The position numbers and the translations under genes are program-made. Below are positions 26,812 through 36,370 of a stretch of DNA of 64,000 nucleotides, in pieces. The stretch comes from Terriglobus tenax. Lineage in GTDB: Bacteria; Acidobacteriota; Terriglobia; Terriglobales; Acidobacteriaceae. Numbering within the stretch: the stretch's first letter is position 1; each line of letters begins with the position of its first letter. The DNA is taken from NCBI RefSeq assembly GCF_025685395.1, contig NZ_JAGSYA010000004.1, positions 1,426,001 to 1,490,000 of the forward strand. The letters are read 5' to 3'. The notes below the pieces were generated by a model. It ran no database searches and had not been told where the DNA came from. It saw nothing but the letters and a program-made list of their open reading frames with translations.

Positions 26812-28296
26812 TTAGTGAATGTTCAGTAAATGCCGCACCGAGGCAGTCTGAACCGTTGCACTGGACCTGGAAAGATCACTGCTCAGAAAGAGCTGCTGCA
26901 ACGCAAAATCGAGCTGCATCGCCTCCGGCCCATGCAACAGCCGCGGCGAAGCAGCAGCCTGCATATAGGGCGACAGGTCGGCGGTAAGCGTTGCTTCCAT
27001 ACGGAGCAGTTCAAGCCGCTCCGTTTCGATGAGTGCTTCGAGATCGCGGGAACAGTCGCATGCTCGAAGTGCATCGCGGCGCGCAGAGAGAGCATCCAGC
27101 CAGATGGCTTTTCCCATAATCTCTCTCGACGTGTAGGAGATATGCTGCTTGAACTGATTCTGCTGCGACGCGTCCGGCATCTGGTGCTCAAGCCAGTCTT
27201 CGGCAAGTGCGGGACCGGCTCCACTCATCCGTCGTACCAGATAAGTCTGTTGCTCCGTTATGCGCGAGGGCGATTGTTTCGAATTCGATTGGAAGCTCTT
27301 CAGGATACGGCGGCGAATTTCCGCATCTTCCGCAAAGATTTTTATATCCACATTTTCGCCATTCCGCACGACGGCGGAAGACCAGGCGGAATCAGCGTCC
27401 GCAGTGCGCAACATCTGCCATGCCTTCACCTCGACATGGTCCGCCAGGCTGCCCTGCCTTCCGAAATCTGCCATGGAGCGCGTATCCAGAGTCGCAACGG
27501 TTCGCTGCTGCACCTGATTTGTTTCAGGCTTTGGATCTTCTTCTGTTACGACCAGCGCTGCGGAGAGATCGCGAAAGTGCAGCGTGAGACGAACTGCGCG
27601 AAGATTGTTTTCCTGTAGCTCCAGGCTTGCTTCCTGAATCGCCCCATCGTCCGTGGCTGTTGTAACAACCCATCGCCCTGCCTGGCGCTTCAGTTGATCG
27701 CGATGGGAACTCCGCTGACCTCTCCATTGCTGGAATGCCTTGCTGGAGAGCAGGCTTTCTGATTTCCAATGTGCCTGGGCCAGATGATCGGAAGCTTGTT
27801 GACATGCTGTGAAGTCAGAGGACTGGGATGCGCTGACGACAGAGCGGTCAGTTCGGCAAGCAACAGTACCCAGCATGACCCGCAGGGACCGTATGGATTG
27901 CTGATCACCGTCCGATTGCTCGGCCTGCTTCAATAGTTCGGTTGTTCTGGCTTCGACCCTGCGGGCAGGCAACAACAGAGCTACGAAGCCAATTGCCGCC
28001 AGAGCGCATGCGCCTGCGGTCAATGCTCCGAAGCGAACATTACGTGCAAAAAAAGGACGTGCGCTCAAGGAAGTGGAAGTGTCATTCTCGTCGAGCAGGC
28101 TCTGCCAGCGTTCATCGCTTCCCTGTGTCAGATCGGCAAGGACTGCGTGCGCCGTACGTACACGGTCAATCCGCTGGCTGCAGGTGGCGCAGTGGCGCAC
28201 ATGATCCGTAGCCTTCTGCTGGTCGCGGGGCGAAAGACGGCCACCCGCGAGGAGCACCATCTGTTTACGGCTAATATGGCTCCATGGCATCGTCAT
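26812..28296 (-). CDS. membrane anti-sigma factor with zinc-binding N terminus and large unknown C-terminal domain
   Basis: A 494-residue putative anti-sigma factor. I start it at ATG 28296 because this overlaps the sigma-factor stop as ATGA; the longer frame to 28428 runs inside the sigma gene. Residues 32-39 (HVRHCATC) form the H-x3-C-x2-C zinc anti-sigma motif, and one membrane span lies near residues 89-110. The remaining roughly 380 residues should be extracytoplasmic and match no domain I recognise; they contain Cys residues in CRTD, TACQQ and RACDCSRD that might sense metals or redox state. This sensor domain is much larger than in most anti-sigma factors. Function follows from gene order and the zinc motif. 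Confidence 0.78.
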   Translation of the reverse strand: MTMPWSHISRKQMVLLAGGRLSPRDQQKATDHVRHCATCSQRIDRVRTAHAVLADLTQGSDERWQSLLDENDTSTSLSARPFFARNVRFGALTAGACALAAIGFVALLLPARRVEARTTELLKQAEQSDGDQQSIRSLRVMLGTVACRTDRSVVSASQSSDFTACQQASDHLAQAHWKSESLLSSKAFQQWRGQRSSHRDQLKRQAGRWVVTTATDDGAIQEASLELQENNLRAVRLTLHFRDLSAALVVTEEDPKPETNQVQQRTVATLDTRSMADFGRQGSLADHVEVKAWQMLRTADADSAWSSAVVRNGENVDIKIFAEDAEIRRRILKSFQSNSKQSPSRITEQQTYLVRRMSGAGPALAEDWLEHQMPDASQQNQFKQHISYTSREIMGKAIWLDALSARRDALRACDCSRDLEALIETERLELLRMEATLTADLSPYMQAAASPRLLHGPEAMQLDFALQQLFLSSDLSRSSATVQTASVRHLLNIH

Positions 28297-28895
28297 TTTG
28301 TTGCGCCCACCTGGTGCTGCAGCTTCTCGATGGCGCGCAGCGTAACTCTTCGTGCTGTCCAGCGTGAGATATGGAGCTCCTCCGCGATGCGAACGAAGTC
28401 TTCTCCGCGGAAATAAAGCGTCAGGCAACGGCGTTCCTTCACGTCGAGCTGCGCCAGAAGGCGCGCCCCTGCTTTCAGCATCGACTCATCCAGAAGCGTC
28501 TGCTCGACAGATGGCGATGGATCAACTGGCTCGACCCGGTTCCACTGTCCATCTACGCGCGCCGCTTCAATGGATACTTCCCGGTTATCACTCCGTCTGC
28601 GGTACTCGCGATAGGCCAGGCGACGGACAACAGTCCTCATCCATCCGCCTGCGAACTCGACACGAGGAGTTTCGCGCTCCTGGCGCAGATAGGCTACGAA
28701 TGTCTCCTGAGTAAGGTCTTCCGCCCTGGCGTGGTCCCCCACCAGTTGATACGCATAACGGAAAATGTACTTCCATAGCGAATCGTGCCCATCGCTCGAT
28801 TCTTTTCCGGCGCTGCCGGACTGTAGCGCGTTCAAGTCAGCATCTGTATCCTGGCAGGTACTCCATGCCGTTCCGCTTCCTTGAACTGTGTGCAT
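28293..28895 (-). CDS. ECF-type RNA polymerase sigma factor
   Basis: A 200-residue extracytoplasmic-function sigma factor. Region 2 is visible in FRYAYQLVGDHARAEDLTQETFVAYLR, followed by GWMRTVVRRLAYREYRRR (region 2.4). Region 4 is KERRCLTLYFRGEDFVRIAEELHISRWTARRVTLRAIEKLQ, with the expected helix-turn-helix. It heads a minus-strand unit with an anti-sigma factor (ATGA overlap), multicopper oxidase and metallophosphoesterase. The Oar-type receptor gene diverges from it across 180 bp. The start at 28895 has no strong ribosome site, and the first 35 residues are poorly conserved-looking, so an internal start is possible. Confidence 0.9.
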   Translation of the reverse strand: MHTVQGSGTAWSTCQDTDADLNALQSGSAGKESSDGHDSLWKYIFRYAYQLVGDHARAEDLTQETFVAYLRQERETPRVEFAGGWMRTVVRRLAYREYRRRSDNREVSIEAARVDGQWNRVEPVDPSPSVEQTLLDESMLKAGARLLAQLDVKERRCLTLYFRGEDFVRIAEELHISRWTARRVTLRAIEKLQHQVGATK

Positions 28896-28914
28896 ATCTG
28901 TGGACTATGGCACG

Positions 28915-28948
28915 GCCGTTTGAAGAGAACGTTAAACGGCTGTTCTCT
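28915..28948. promoter_or_regulatory. interleaved inverted repeats in the sigma/receptor divergent promoter region
   Basis: Two 7-bp inverted repeats interlock: GCCGTTT (28915-28921) with AAACGGC (28934-28940), and AGAGAAC (28924-28930) with GTTCTCT (28942-28948). The order A-B-A'-B' allows either two overlapping operators or, if transcribed, a pseudoknot. The position between the divergent sigma-factor (28895) and receptor (29076) starts suggests transcription control. Confidence 0.45.
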
Positions 28949-29075
28949 GAAATTTTGCACAACATTTATTCTGCGGGGCTGCACCCGAGCACCACCTCAG
29001 GCCCACTATATATATCCGGCATATCTGACGAAGACCTGTACGTCGCAAGATCGGACGCTGGACGATTTTGGACCT

Positions 29076-32000
29076 ATGTCTCTACCTGCTTCAATTGCCA
29101 TTCGCTCCTGGCGATGCTTCCTAAAGGTGTTGCTGCCGCTGGTGCTTTGTCACTGGACGTTGCCCTATCGCGCATTTTCTCAGGTAGGAACATCGGTCCT
29201 ATCCGGCGTGGTACGCACCACAACAGGCGTTTCCCTGGATGCAGTCGCGGTCACACTATCCGATGTCGACCGGAAGATCTCTCTTACCACCTCAACAAAT
29301 GAGGCAGGGTTCTTTCGCCTGGATGGAGTCGCCTCCGGAAACTATACCCTTGAGTTTTCGAAGAGTGGGTTCGACACCGTTCTGCAAACCGGAATCATCG
29401 TGACAACCAACGATCATCTGGGCGCCAATGTACAGATGCATCTCAGCACGGTTTCCGCGCAGGTTGAGGTGAACGATAAGCCGCCAATCCTGCAAACCGA
29501 GGATGGTGCTTCGCAAACTACCTTCCAGAATCAGTCAATCGAACAACTTCCCGCATCCGGAAGAAATTTATTTCAGCTCACCTTCACGTTGGCAGGTGTT
29601 GCCAAGGCTTCTTCCGCTTGGGGAAAGTTCTGGCTTTACTCGGTGAGCAATATGAACAATATCTCCATTGGCGGAGGCCTTCCAATGGAAAACGAAGTCA
29701 CCATCGATGGGCAAAGCACAACGCTTTCCTCACGCGGAATTGCATGGGTTCCCCCCGTGGCAGCCACCAGAGAGGTGACGGTGCGTGCTGGCCAATACGA
29801 CGCCTCAACAGGCAGGCTCGGTGGCGGGCTTACCGGCTTTACGCTGCATAGTGGTTCCGCGGCACTGCACGGGCAACTGTATGAGTTCCTGGAGAATAGC
29901 GCTCTCGATGCAAACACGTGGCAAGCAAATCATGCTGACAGTCCGAAACCGCATACCAGCAGCCACCAGTTTGGGTTCCGGCTCTCCGGCCCCATTCCGT
30001 TTCCGCAGCCCCTCAGCGCTAAAACGCATCTGTACTACATGGTCACGCTGGAGGCACTTCGCTCCTCAGGAAAGATTACAGCTCTGGCGACTGTGCCTAC
30101 GCTGGCCATGCGAACGGGAGATTTCTCCGCGTTGCGGAATGCAGCCGGTCAGGCGATTGCGCTCTACGATCCTTTAACAACAACTCGACTGCCTTCGGGG
30201 ACTTTTGTCCGTAATGCTTTTGCAGGCGCCCGTATCCCCCAGTCGCGCATCCATCCAGTCGCCGCGGCAGCTATCTCTTACTATCCCTTGCCAACGGATG
30301 GCGGGCAGGATAACGTCAATAATTTTTCCTCTACGCTGCCCACCTATAACCGCTATAACGCCTGGGTTGGACGCGTCGATCTCGTGCGGGAAAACAGCGC
30401 TCTCTCTCTGCGGTATGGACAAACGCCCTGGTACAACCGCGCGCAACTGGTATGGGCTAACAATGCGGCGGAACCCAGCAAGCAAAGCCCTTCCACACGC
30501 ACAGAACGGAGTGGAGGAGTGGCTTTACGGTGGATGATATCGCCGCGTATCTCACTCCACGCCGGCGCGGGAGTCAACCGATATGAAACCACGGGTGGCA
30601 ACCAGTTTGGCGACGGATTCAATCCTCAGCAACTGGGATTCAGTGCGTCCACAGTCGCAAATTTTCAGCATTTGCAGTTCCCTCTCTTCAAACCAGGGTC
30701 CTACTCACAACTGGGTGCCATCTACACGCGCAATGCCGAAACCTATACTGCTTCTGTTTCCGATACATCCCTGGCAATCCTTTTAGGAAGACAGGCCATT
30801 CGCATGGGTACCGAGTTGCGTCGCTATGACTACAACATCAATGCGCCCTCGACCTCGTCAGGAGAGTACGACTTCAGCAAGGCCTGGACACAGGCTTCTC
30901 CGCTTCAGTCGGATTCACTTTCAGGCGATGCGATCGCCTCTTTCCTGCTGGGCTACATGAGTGGAGGCAGTCTACCCAAGACCATCGCTCCCATGTATCA
31001 CAACTACTATGCCGCTTTCTACCTGCAGGACGACATCAAGATCACGTCGAGCTTCACACTTAACCTTGGCTTACGCTGGGATGTCGAAACACCGATGGGC
31101 GAGCGTTACAACCGTCAGGTAGTCGCTTTTGATCGCAACGTGCAGAGTCCACTTGCCGGCACCATGGCTTCGAGCACAGCCTGCCCCGCCTGCGAGCACC
31201 TTACCGGTGGGCTGCTCTACAGCAGCGTGAATGGCAATCCAAAACTTCCCTTCCGCACCTATTGGAACAATCTTGCACCTCGTCTTGGGTTTGCCTACCA
31301 GTTCACCCGTCATGATGTACTCCGTGGCGGCTTTGGCCTCATGTATCTCGGGCAGGACTCCCGCGGGGCGGCGGCAAATTTCAATGCGACGACCAACATC
31401 ACCACCTCGACGGATGGCGGTCTTACGCCGCACTGTACGCTTTCCAACCCTTTCTGCGAAGGAGTCCAGTCTCCGCTCGGCGCATCGCTCGGGCTCCGTT
31501 CCCAACTGGGATTAGATATCAGCGCGCCTTTCCGCGACCGGCCGCTGCCATACGCGCGGCAGTACTCCCTGGAGCTACAACACGAGCTTCCGCACCAGTG
31601 GCTGGTTGGGGTTGCCTACCTTGGAAACGATACACAAAGAGTTCCGGTTGCTCTTGGTCTCAACACCATTCCTCTGAATGTTCTCCGCAGCATCCCAACG
31701 TCGCAGCGCCCCTCGTACTTCACGACGGCGCTGTCCAATCCGTTCCAGGGGCTGTTGCCTGGCACATCGTTGAACGGCGCCACCGTCCCGCGGCAGCAAT
31801 TGCTCTATGCATATCCTCAGTATGCGTCAGTTACACTGACGGACATTCCCATCGGATCGCGCCGGTCGGATGCCCTTCAACTGCGTGCGTACCATCCGGT
31901 GGGATACGGCATGACCTGGAACGTGAACTGGACGTATTCCCGGGTTGCCGAAAAAACAGCGCCGCTCAATACCTCAGATACTCGCCTGGACGCTTTACTC

Positions 32001-32561
32001 GATACCGCTCTCGAACACCGTCTTAGCCAGTTCGATGCCACACACCTGGTCAACGTCGTGGCTACCTACGATCTTCCCTACAAGAGCTCTTCGCTGCAAC
32101 AGCTCTCCTATCTGCGGCCTTCCGGATGGCTTTCGAACTGGACCGTCAGCAGCAGTTTCGTCTTTCGCACAGGGTTTCCCGCACCGGGAGCGACCAACTG
32201 CCCCACCTCATCGCCTGCCTCGCTCGCACCAATCCGCGATGTCTCGGTGGACCGTCTGCTCAATCCCGCTGCCTTTCCATCTGTATCGCTGACCGCGTAC
32301 GACCTGCGCTCCTGCTCGACCCGCATCAACACGGTGCGATTTCCTCACTTGCTGACGGTGGATGGTTCAATCGCCAAGACGATTCCGCTCTGGAAAGAAA
32401 TGCGACTCCAACTGAGAGGCGACTTCTTCAACCTTGCAAACCGGCCTTACTTTACGACGCTTCTGAGTAATGACGTGACCGATACCAGCTTCGGCCGCCT
32501 GGTCGCGACCCAGGACAACGACCCGCGCACAACGACGGTATCGGTGAAGATTACGTTCTAA
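29076..32561 (+). CDS. Oar-type TonB-dependent outer-membrane receptor
   Basis: A 1161-residue Oar-like receptor if translated from ATG 29076, which begins a basic/hydrophobic leader (SIAIRSWRCFLKVLLPLVLCHWTLPYRAFSQ). The frame is open from 28881, but those 65 residues lack signal features. A carboxypeptidase-regulatory-like domain follows (VLSGVVRTTTGVSLDAVAVTLSD...YTLEFSKSGF), then a plug-like region and a barrel ending TTVSVKITF with terminal Phe. It diverges from the sigma/anti-sigma/oxidase/phosphatase unit, so it may be the sigma factor's target or the signal-transducing receptor of that unit. Ligand unknown. Confidence 0.87.
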   Translation: MSLPASIAIRSWRCFLKVLLPLVLCHWTLPYRAFSQVGTSVLSGVVRTTTGVSLDAVAVTLSDVDRKISLTTSTNEAGFFRLDGVASGNYTLEFSKSGFDTVLQTGIIVTTNDHLGANVQMHLSTVSAQVEVNDKPPILQTEDGASQTTFQNQSIEQLPASGRNLFQLTFTLAGVAKASSAWGKFWLYSVSNMNNISIGGGLPMENEVTIDGQSTTLSSRGIAWVPPVAATREVTVRAGQYDASTGRLGGGLTGFTLHSGSAALHGQLYEFLENSALDANTWQANHADSPKPHTSSHQFGFRLSGPIPFPQPLSAKTHLYYMVTLEALRSSGKITALATVPTLAMRTGDFSALRNAAGQAIALYDPLTTTRLPSGTFVRNAFAGARIPQSRIHPVAAAAISYYPLPTDGGQDNVNNFSSTLPTYNRYNAWVGRVDLVRENSALSLRYGQTPWYNRAQLVWANNAAEPSKQSPSTRTERSGGVALRWMISPRISLHAGAGVNRYETTGGNQFGDGFNPQQLGFSASTVANFQHLQFPLFKPGSYSQLGAIYTRNAETYTASVSDTSLAILLGRQAIRMGTELRRYDYNINAPSTSSGEYDFSKAWTQASPLQSDSLSGDAIASFLLGYMSGGSLPKTIAPMYHNYYAAFYLQDDIKITSSFTLNLGLRWDVETPMGERYNRQVVAFDRNVQSPLAGTMASSTACPACEHLTGGLLYSSVNGNPKLPFRTYWNNLAPRLGFAYQFTRHDVLRGGFGLMYLGQDSRGAAANFNATTNITTSTDGGLTPHCTLSNPFCEGVQSPLGASLGLRSQLGLDISAPFRDRPLPYARQYSLELQHELPHQWLVGVAYLGNDTQRVPVALGLNTIPLNVLRSIPTSQRPSYFTTALSNPFQGLLPGTSLNGATVPRQQLLYAYPQYASVTLTDIPIGSRRSDALQLRAYHPVGYGMTWNVNWTYSRVAEKTAPLNTSDTRLDALLDTALEHRLSQFDATHLVNVVATYDLPYKSSSLQQLSYLRPSGWLSNWTVSSSFVFRTGFPAPGATNCPTSSPASLAPIRDVSVDRLLNPAAFPSVSLTAYDLRSCSTRINTVRFPHLLTVDGSIAKTIPLWKEMRLQLRGDFFNLANRPYFTTLLSNDVTDTSFGRLVATQDNDPRTTTVSVKITF

Positions 32562-32666
32562 TAGGCCGCGTTTTTAAAAATAGAGAAGCTACGAGGGACC
32601 TGTTCCATTCGGCGACAGTATGCCGCCCTATCGAGCGGACCAGCATCTAACGGTCAGGAGAGCAAT

Positions 32667-34388
32667 ATGGCGCAAGTCGCAGAGATTCTGGTGCAGACAC
32701 TGGTCAAGGCCGGTGTGACGCGGGTTTGGGGTGTCGCGGGTGACTCACTGAACGGGATTACAAACACCATTCGCACGACCGATGGCATCGATTGGATGCA
32801 TGTCCGGCATGAAGAGACAGCAGCCTTTGCCGCCGGTGCAGAAGCCCACCTGACCAACACCCTGGCCGTATGTGCCGGAAGCTGCGGGCCTGGCAACCTG
32901 CATCTGATCAACGGCTTGTACGACTGTCATCGCAATCGTGTTCCCGTACTTGCCATCGCGGCGCAGATCCCCAGTCAGGAAGTTGGCACGGGGTACTTTC
33001 AGGAAACCAATCCCGAACACCTGTTCAAAGAGTGCAGCCACTATGTGCAGCTCGTCTCTCAGCCGGAACAGATGCCGGGCGTGCTGGCCATCGCCATGCG
33101 GACAGCCATTGCGAAGCGAGGTGTTGCGGTCATCGTTCTTTCCGGCGATATCGCATTGCGGGAATGCCCTTCCCCTGCGATTTCCCTGGGAATTCTGGAA
33201 TCGAAGCCAGTCGTTCTTCCCTCTTCCGGAGAACTGACACAGGCAGCCGCCATTTTGAACAGCGGCAAACAGGTCGCCATCCTTGGCGGCGCAGGCTGTG
33301 CGGGCGCCCATCCAGAACTAATCGCCGTTGCAGAGCGGCTAAAGGCTCCCATCATCCATGCCATGCGCGGCAAGGAATTCATCGAGTATGACAATCCTTA
33401 TGACGTTGGCATGACCGGGCTGCTTGGCTTCTCCTCCGGGTACCACGCCATGAAGAATTGCGATGTCCTGCTGATGCTCGGCACGGACTTCCCCTATCGG
33501 CAGTTTTATCCGCAGGATGCACACATCGTGCAGGTTGACCTGCGTGGCGAGCAGATTGGCCGCCGCGCGGAGATAACGCTTGGCCTGGTGGGCACCGTAA
33601 AAGACACACTGGAAAAGTTATTGCCCCTGCTGGAAGAAAAATCGGATACGACCTATTTGGACAAATGCCGGACTCATTACGCAGAGGCACGCAAGGATCT
33701 GGATGACCTTGCCGTGGGTACCCCGGGCAAGCGTCCTATCCATCCGCAGTATGTGGCAAAGGTGGTGGACCAGCTGGCCGCCGAAGATGCCATCTTCACC
33801 TGCGATGTAGGTACGCCAACCATCTGGGCGGCGCGCTATCTTCGCATGAATGGCAAGCGTCGCCTTTTGGGATCGCTGCTCCACGGCTCCATGGCAAATG
33901 CCTTGCCACAGGCTTTGGGCGCGCAGGCCGCATATCCGGGCCGGCAGATCATCACGCTCTCTGGCGACGGTGGACTGGCAATGATGCTGGGAGACATTCT
34001 GACGCTGCGTCAGCACAACCTGCCGGTGAAGATGATCGTCTTCAACAACAGCTCCCTGGGCTTCGTCGAACTGGAGATGAAGGCTGCGGGTATCGTGGAC
34101 TACGCAACAGAACTGGTTAATCCGAACTTTGCCGACCTGGCTGCAACGACCGGTGTTCTCGGCATTCGCGTGGAGTCACCCGAGGAGCTTGAGCCCGCCC
34201 TGCAGCGAGCGCTTGCCCATGATGGGCCGGCCCTGTTGGATGTCATCGTCAACCGGCAGGAACTCTCCATGCCGCCGACCATCTCCGCCGAGCAGGCTAT
34301 GGGTTTTAGCCTGTATATGCTGAAGGCCGTGATGAGCGGCCGCGGCGACGAGGTCATCGACCTGGCACGCACAAACCTTTTCCGCTAA
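32667..34388 (+). CDS. poxB: thiamine-diphosphate pyruvate dehydrogenase/oxidase (PoxB type)
   Basis: A 573-residue enzyme of almost the same length as Escherichia coli PoxB (572) and similar throughout. PoxB decarboxylates pyruvate to acetate and CO2, passing electrons through FAD to quinone at the membrane. Seen here: ThDP-activating Glu in [14 protein letters not shown], the [22 protein letters not shown] block, the FAD-domain segment [18 protein letters not shown], and the ThDP motif GDGG...FNN. The C-terminal lipid-binding segment is kept ([25 protein letters not shown]). A good ribosome site (AGGAG) precedes ATG 32667. It is single-gene, closed by a terminator, and apparently unrelated to its flanks. 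Confidence 0.95.
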   Translation: MAQVAEILVQTLVKAGVTRVWGVAGDSLNGITNTIRTTDGIDWMHVRHEETAAFAAGAEAHLTNTLAVCAGSCGPGNLHLINGLYDCHRNRVPVLAIAAQIPSQEVGTGYFQETNPEHLFKECSHYVQLVSQPEQMPGVLAIAMRTAIAKRGVAVIVLSGDIALRECPSPAISLGILESKPVVLPSSGELTQAAAILNSGKQVAILGGAGCAGAHPELIAVAERLKAPIIHAMRGKEFIEYDNPYDVGMTGLLGFSSGYHAMKNCDVLLMLGTDFPYRQFYPQDAHIVQVDLRGEQIGRRAEITLGLVGTVKDTLEKLLPLLEEKSDTTYLDKCRTHYAEARKDLDDLAVGTPGKRPIHPQYVAKVVDQLAAEDAIFTCDVGTPTIWAARYLRMNGKRRLLGSLLHGSMANALPQALGAQAAYPGRQIITLSGDGGLAMMLGDILTLRQHNLPVKMIVFNNSSLGFVELEMKAAGIVDYATELVNPNFADLAATTGVLGIRVESPEELEPALQRALAHDGPALLDVIVNRQELSMPPTISAEQAMGFSLYMLKAVMSGRGDEVIDLARTNLFR

Positions 34389-34399
34389 TCCACCTACAC

Positions 34400-34435
34400 G
34401 ACGGCCTGTCTCGCTTGCAATACGGACAGGCCGTC
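34400..34435 (+). terminator. rho-independent terminator of poxB
   Basis: Perfect 11-bp arms GACGGCCTGTC (34400-34410) and GACAGGCCGTC (34425-34435) with a 14-nt loop, 11 bp after the poxB stop. The following ATTGTTC is a weak T-tract. Confidence 0.8.
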
Positions 34436-34497
34436 ATTGTTCATACACCCGGCACGTGGCGGAACTGCATGCGTCTACGCGCAATATGCTGTGCGGA

Positions 34498-34806
34498 TCA
34501 GCATCGAAGCCAGCGGGTATGAAACGGCGTGGCCGGCAGCCCCACAGAGTTATAGAGGATGCTCGCCGGATTATCCAGCCACGCGTATCTGGCCTGCCCT
34601 GTAACTTCAAAACGCAGAACGATCTGAGATCGAAATTGTTTGCGCGGCATACGAACCCTTTCCATAGCGAGAAAACATTTGGCAGAGGCGGTTTCCCGGC
34701 GTCCCATCATCGCGCGGCCAACCACATCGGCATAGCAGCGGATTTCTCTCTTAGTACGAAAAATTAATCGACTAACTAAAACCATGTAAACCCTCTCATC
34801 AGGCAT
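34498..34806 (-). CDS. uncertain small hypothetical ORF
   Basis: A 102-codon frame (MPDERVYMVLVSRLIF...) occupies most of the otherwise empty 528-bp gap between poxB and the fucosidase gene. The frame continues upstream to 34953 but would then run into the fucosidase coding sequence. There is no well-spaced ribosome site at the ATG, the product is basic and matches no family I recognise, and part of it is AT-richer than its neighbours. It may be a real small gene, a remnant, or chance. The rest of the gap shows only the poxB terminator and a weak LacI-like site. Confidence 0.2.
   Translation of the reverse strand: MPDERVYMVLVSRLIFRTKREIRCYADVVGRAMMGRRETASAKCFLAMERVRMPRKQFRSQIVLRFEVTGQARYAWLDNPASILYNSVGLPATPFHTRWLRC
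34764..34775. promoter_or_regulatory. weak LacI-type operator candidate upstream of GH29 gene
   Basis: TTAATCGACTAA resembles the operator TTAATCGTTTAA found at 49541-49552 (two mismatches), 142 bp upstream of the fucosidase start. It could extend the local LacI-type regulon; evidence is weak because it is a single degenerate site. Confidence 0.25.
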
Positions 34807-34916
34807 TCTCCTGTGCTCGACAAGCGCAAATAAATCGCCTACTGTTATTGCGTTGATCTGTAGCTGGTTTTCACAAAGCTGGTCGCAACAGTTCATCCCC
34901 CATGAAGGAGACATGC

Positions 34917-36356
34917 ATGCATTCTTCAGTTCGGCGCCTGGTGATCGGCGCATTCACTCTTTCAACGCTCCCCGCATTTGCACAGCTTCAGGGCGGCAAG
35001 ATTGAGTCGTCCAACAAGCCTCACCCTGTGGCCTCGATCCAGGATAAGGAGACCGCCGCACAGCGCGATGCGCGGATGGCATGGTGGCGCGAGGCCAGGT
35101 TTGGCATGTTCATTCATTGGGGCCTGTATGCCGTTCCTGCGGGAGAGTGGCATGGAGAGCGAACATCCCACATCGGCGAATGGATCATGAACGATCTGTC
35201 GATCCCCGTAACGGATTACAAGCAGTTTGCGAACAACTTCAATCCAACCGGATTTTCGGCGCATGACATCGTTGCAATCGCAAAGTCGGCTGGCATGAAG
35301 TACATCGTGATTACGGCAAAGCATCACGACGGATTTGCCATGTTCGATTCCAAGGTCGATCCATTCAATATTGTTGCGGCAACGCCGTTCAAACGCGACC
35401 CCCTGCGAGAGCTTGCGGAGGAATGCCACAAGGCCGGCTTGAGGCTGGGCTTTTACTATTCACAGGCACAGGACTGGACGGCTCCAGGGGGCACAGCTAT
35501 ACCCCGCGCCGGGCACAACAAAGAGACCGGCCACTGGGATAAGCAGCAGGACGGCAGCTTTGACGAATATCTGAAGACGAAGGCTCTTCCCCAGGTGAAG
35601 GAGCTGCTGACGAACTACGGCGGCGTGCCAGACATTCTTTGGTACGACACGCCGACAGACAAGATGACGCCGGAACGGGCGGCCGAGTTTGTGAGCGTGA
35701 TGAATCAGTATCCGAAGCTGATCTGGAACAACCGTCTGGGCGGTGGCTACAAAGGCGATACTGAGACTCCGGAACAGTACATTCCGCCACAGGGTTTCCC
35801 AGGTCGCGACTGGGAGTCGTGCATGACGATCAACGACACCTGGGGCTATAAATCGTTCGACACGAACTTCAAATCGAGCGAAACGTTGCTCCGCAACCTG
35901 ATCGACATTGCAAGCAAAGGGGGCAATTACCTGCTCAATGTTGGGCCGGACGCGAACGGAAAAATCCCGGCCCCTGAGATCGAACGGCTGCAGGCCATGG
36001 GCAAGTGGCTCTCCACAAATGGCGAATCTATTTACGGAGCGCAAGCCACACTGTTTGGCCCCGAGGCGGGCGCGTTCGCACCGGCCAGCGGCAACGCCAA
36101 GCCTAAGTTCGTTCCAACGTGGGAGTGGAGATCCACAACCAAGGCAAACCGTATCTACATTCACCTGTTTGCATGGCCTAAGGGAAGCTTCCATCTGGAA
36201 AAGCTTCCGCGCACAATTGGCAAAGCTTACCTGCTCGGCGATCCGAGCCACAAAGCGCTGAAGTTCACGCAAAAGGGACAGACTCTGGATGTCACCCTTC
36301 CATCAGCACCGTTGGACCCGATCGCAACCGTGCTCGTACTTGAGTCGAAGAAGTAG
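34917..36356 (+). CDS. alpha-L-fucosidase (GH29), secreted
   Basis: A 479-residue GH29 enzyme with a signal peptide (MHSSVRRLVIGAFTLSTLPAFAQ). ATG 34917 is favoured over 34902 because AAGGAG (34905-34910) then sits 6 nt upstream. Family features: WWREARFGMFIHWGLYAVPAGEW, KYIVITAKHHDGFAMFDSKVD, GLRLGFYYSQAQDWTAPGG, and PDILWYDTPTD with the nucleophile region, then NYLLNVGPDANGKIP. The C terminus forms a beta-sandwich. It releases alpha-L-fucose from glycans in the periplasm or outside. It is convergent with the SGNH esterase gene and separated from it by a terminator. It belongs by position to the glycan-utilisation region. Confidence 0.92.
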   Translation: MHSSVRRLVIGAFTLSTLPAFAQLQGGKIESSNKPHPVASIQDKETAAQRDARMAWWREARFGMFIHWGLYAVPAGEWHGERTSHIGEWIMNDLSIPVTDYKQFANNFNPTGFSAHDIVAIAKSAGMKYIVITAKHHDGFAMFDSKVDPFNIVAATPFKRDPLRELAEECHKAGLRLGFYYSQAQDWTAPGGTAIPRAGHNKETGHWDKQQDGSFDEYLKTKALPQVKELLTNYGGVPDILWYDTPTDKMTPERAAEFVSVMNQYPKLIWNNRLGGGYKGDTETPEQYIPPQGFPGRDWESCMTINDTWGYKSFDTNFKSSETLLRNLIDIASKGGNYLLNVGPDANGKIPAPEIERLQAMGKWLSTNGESIYGAQATLFGPEAGAFAPASGNAKPKFVPTWEWRSTTKANRIYIHLFAWPKGSFHLEKLPRTIGKAYLLGDPSHKALKFTQKGQTLDVTLPSAPLDPIATVLVLESKK

Positions 36357-36370
36357 CCCGCCCCATCTCA

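Noticed and set aside
29076-32561. Oar-type receptors as Bacteroidota SusC proteins
   Set aside because: No SusD-like gene accompanies any of the four receptors, and the domain layout is that of acidobacterial Oar-like proteins.
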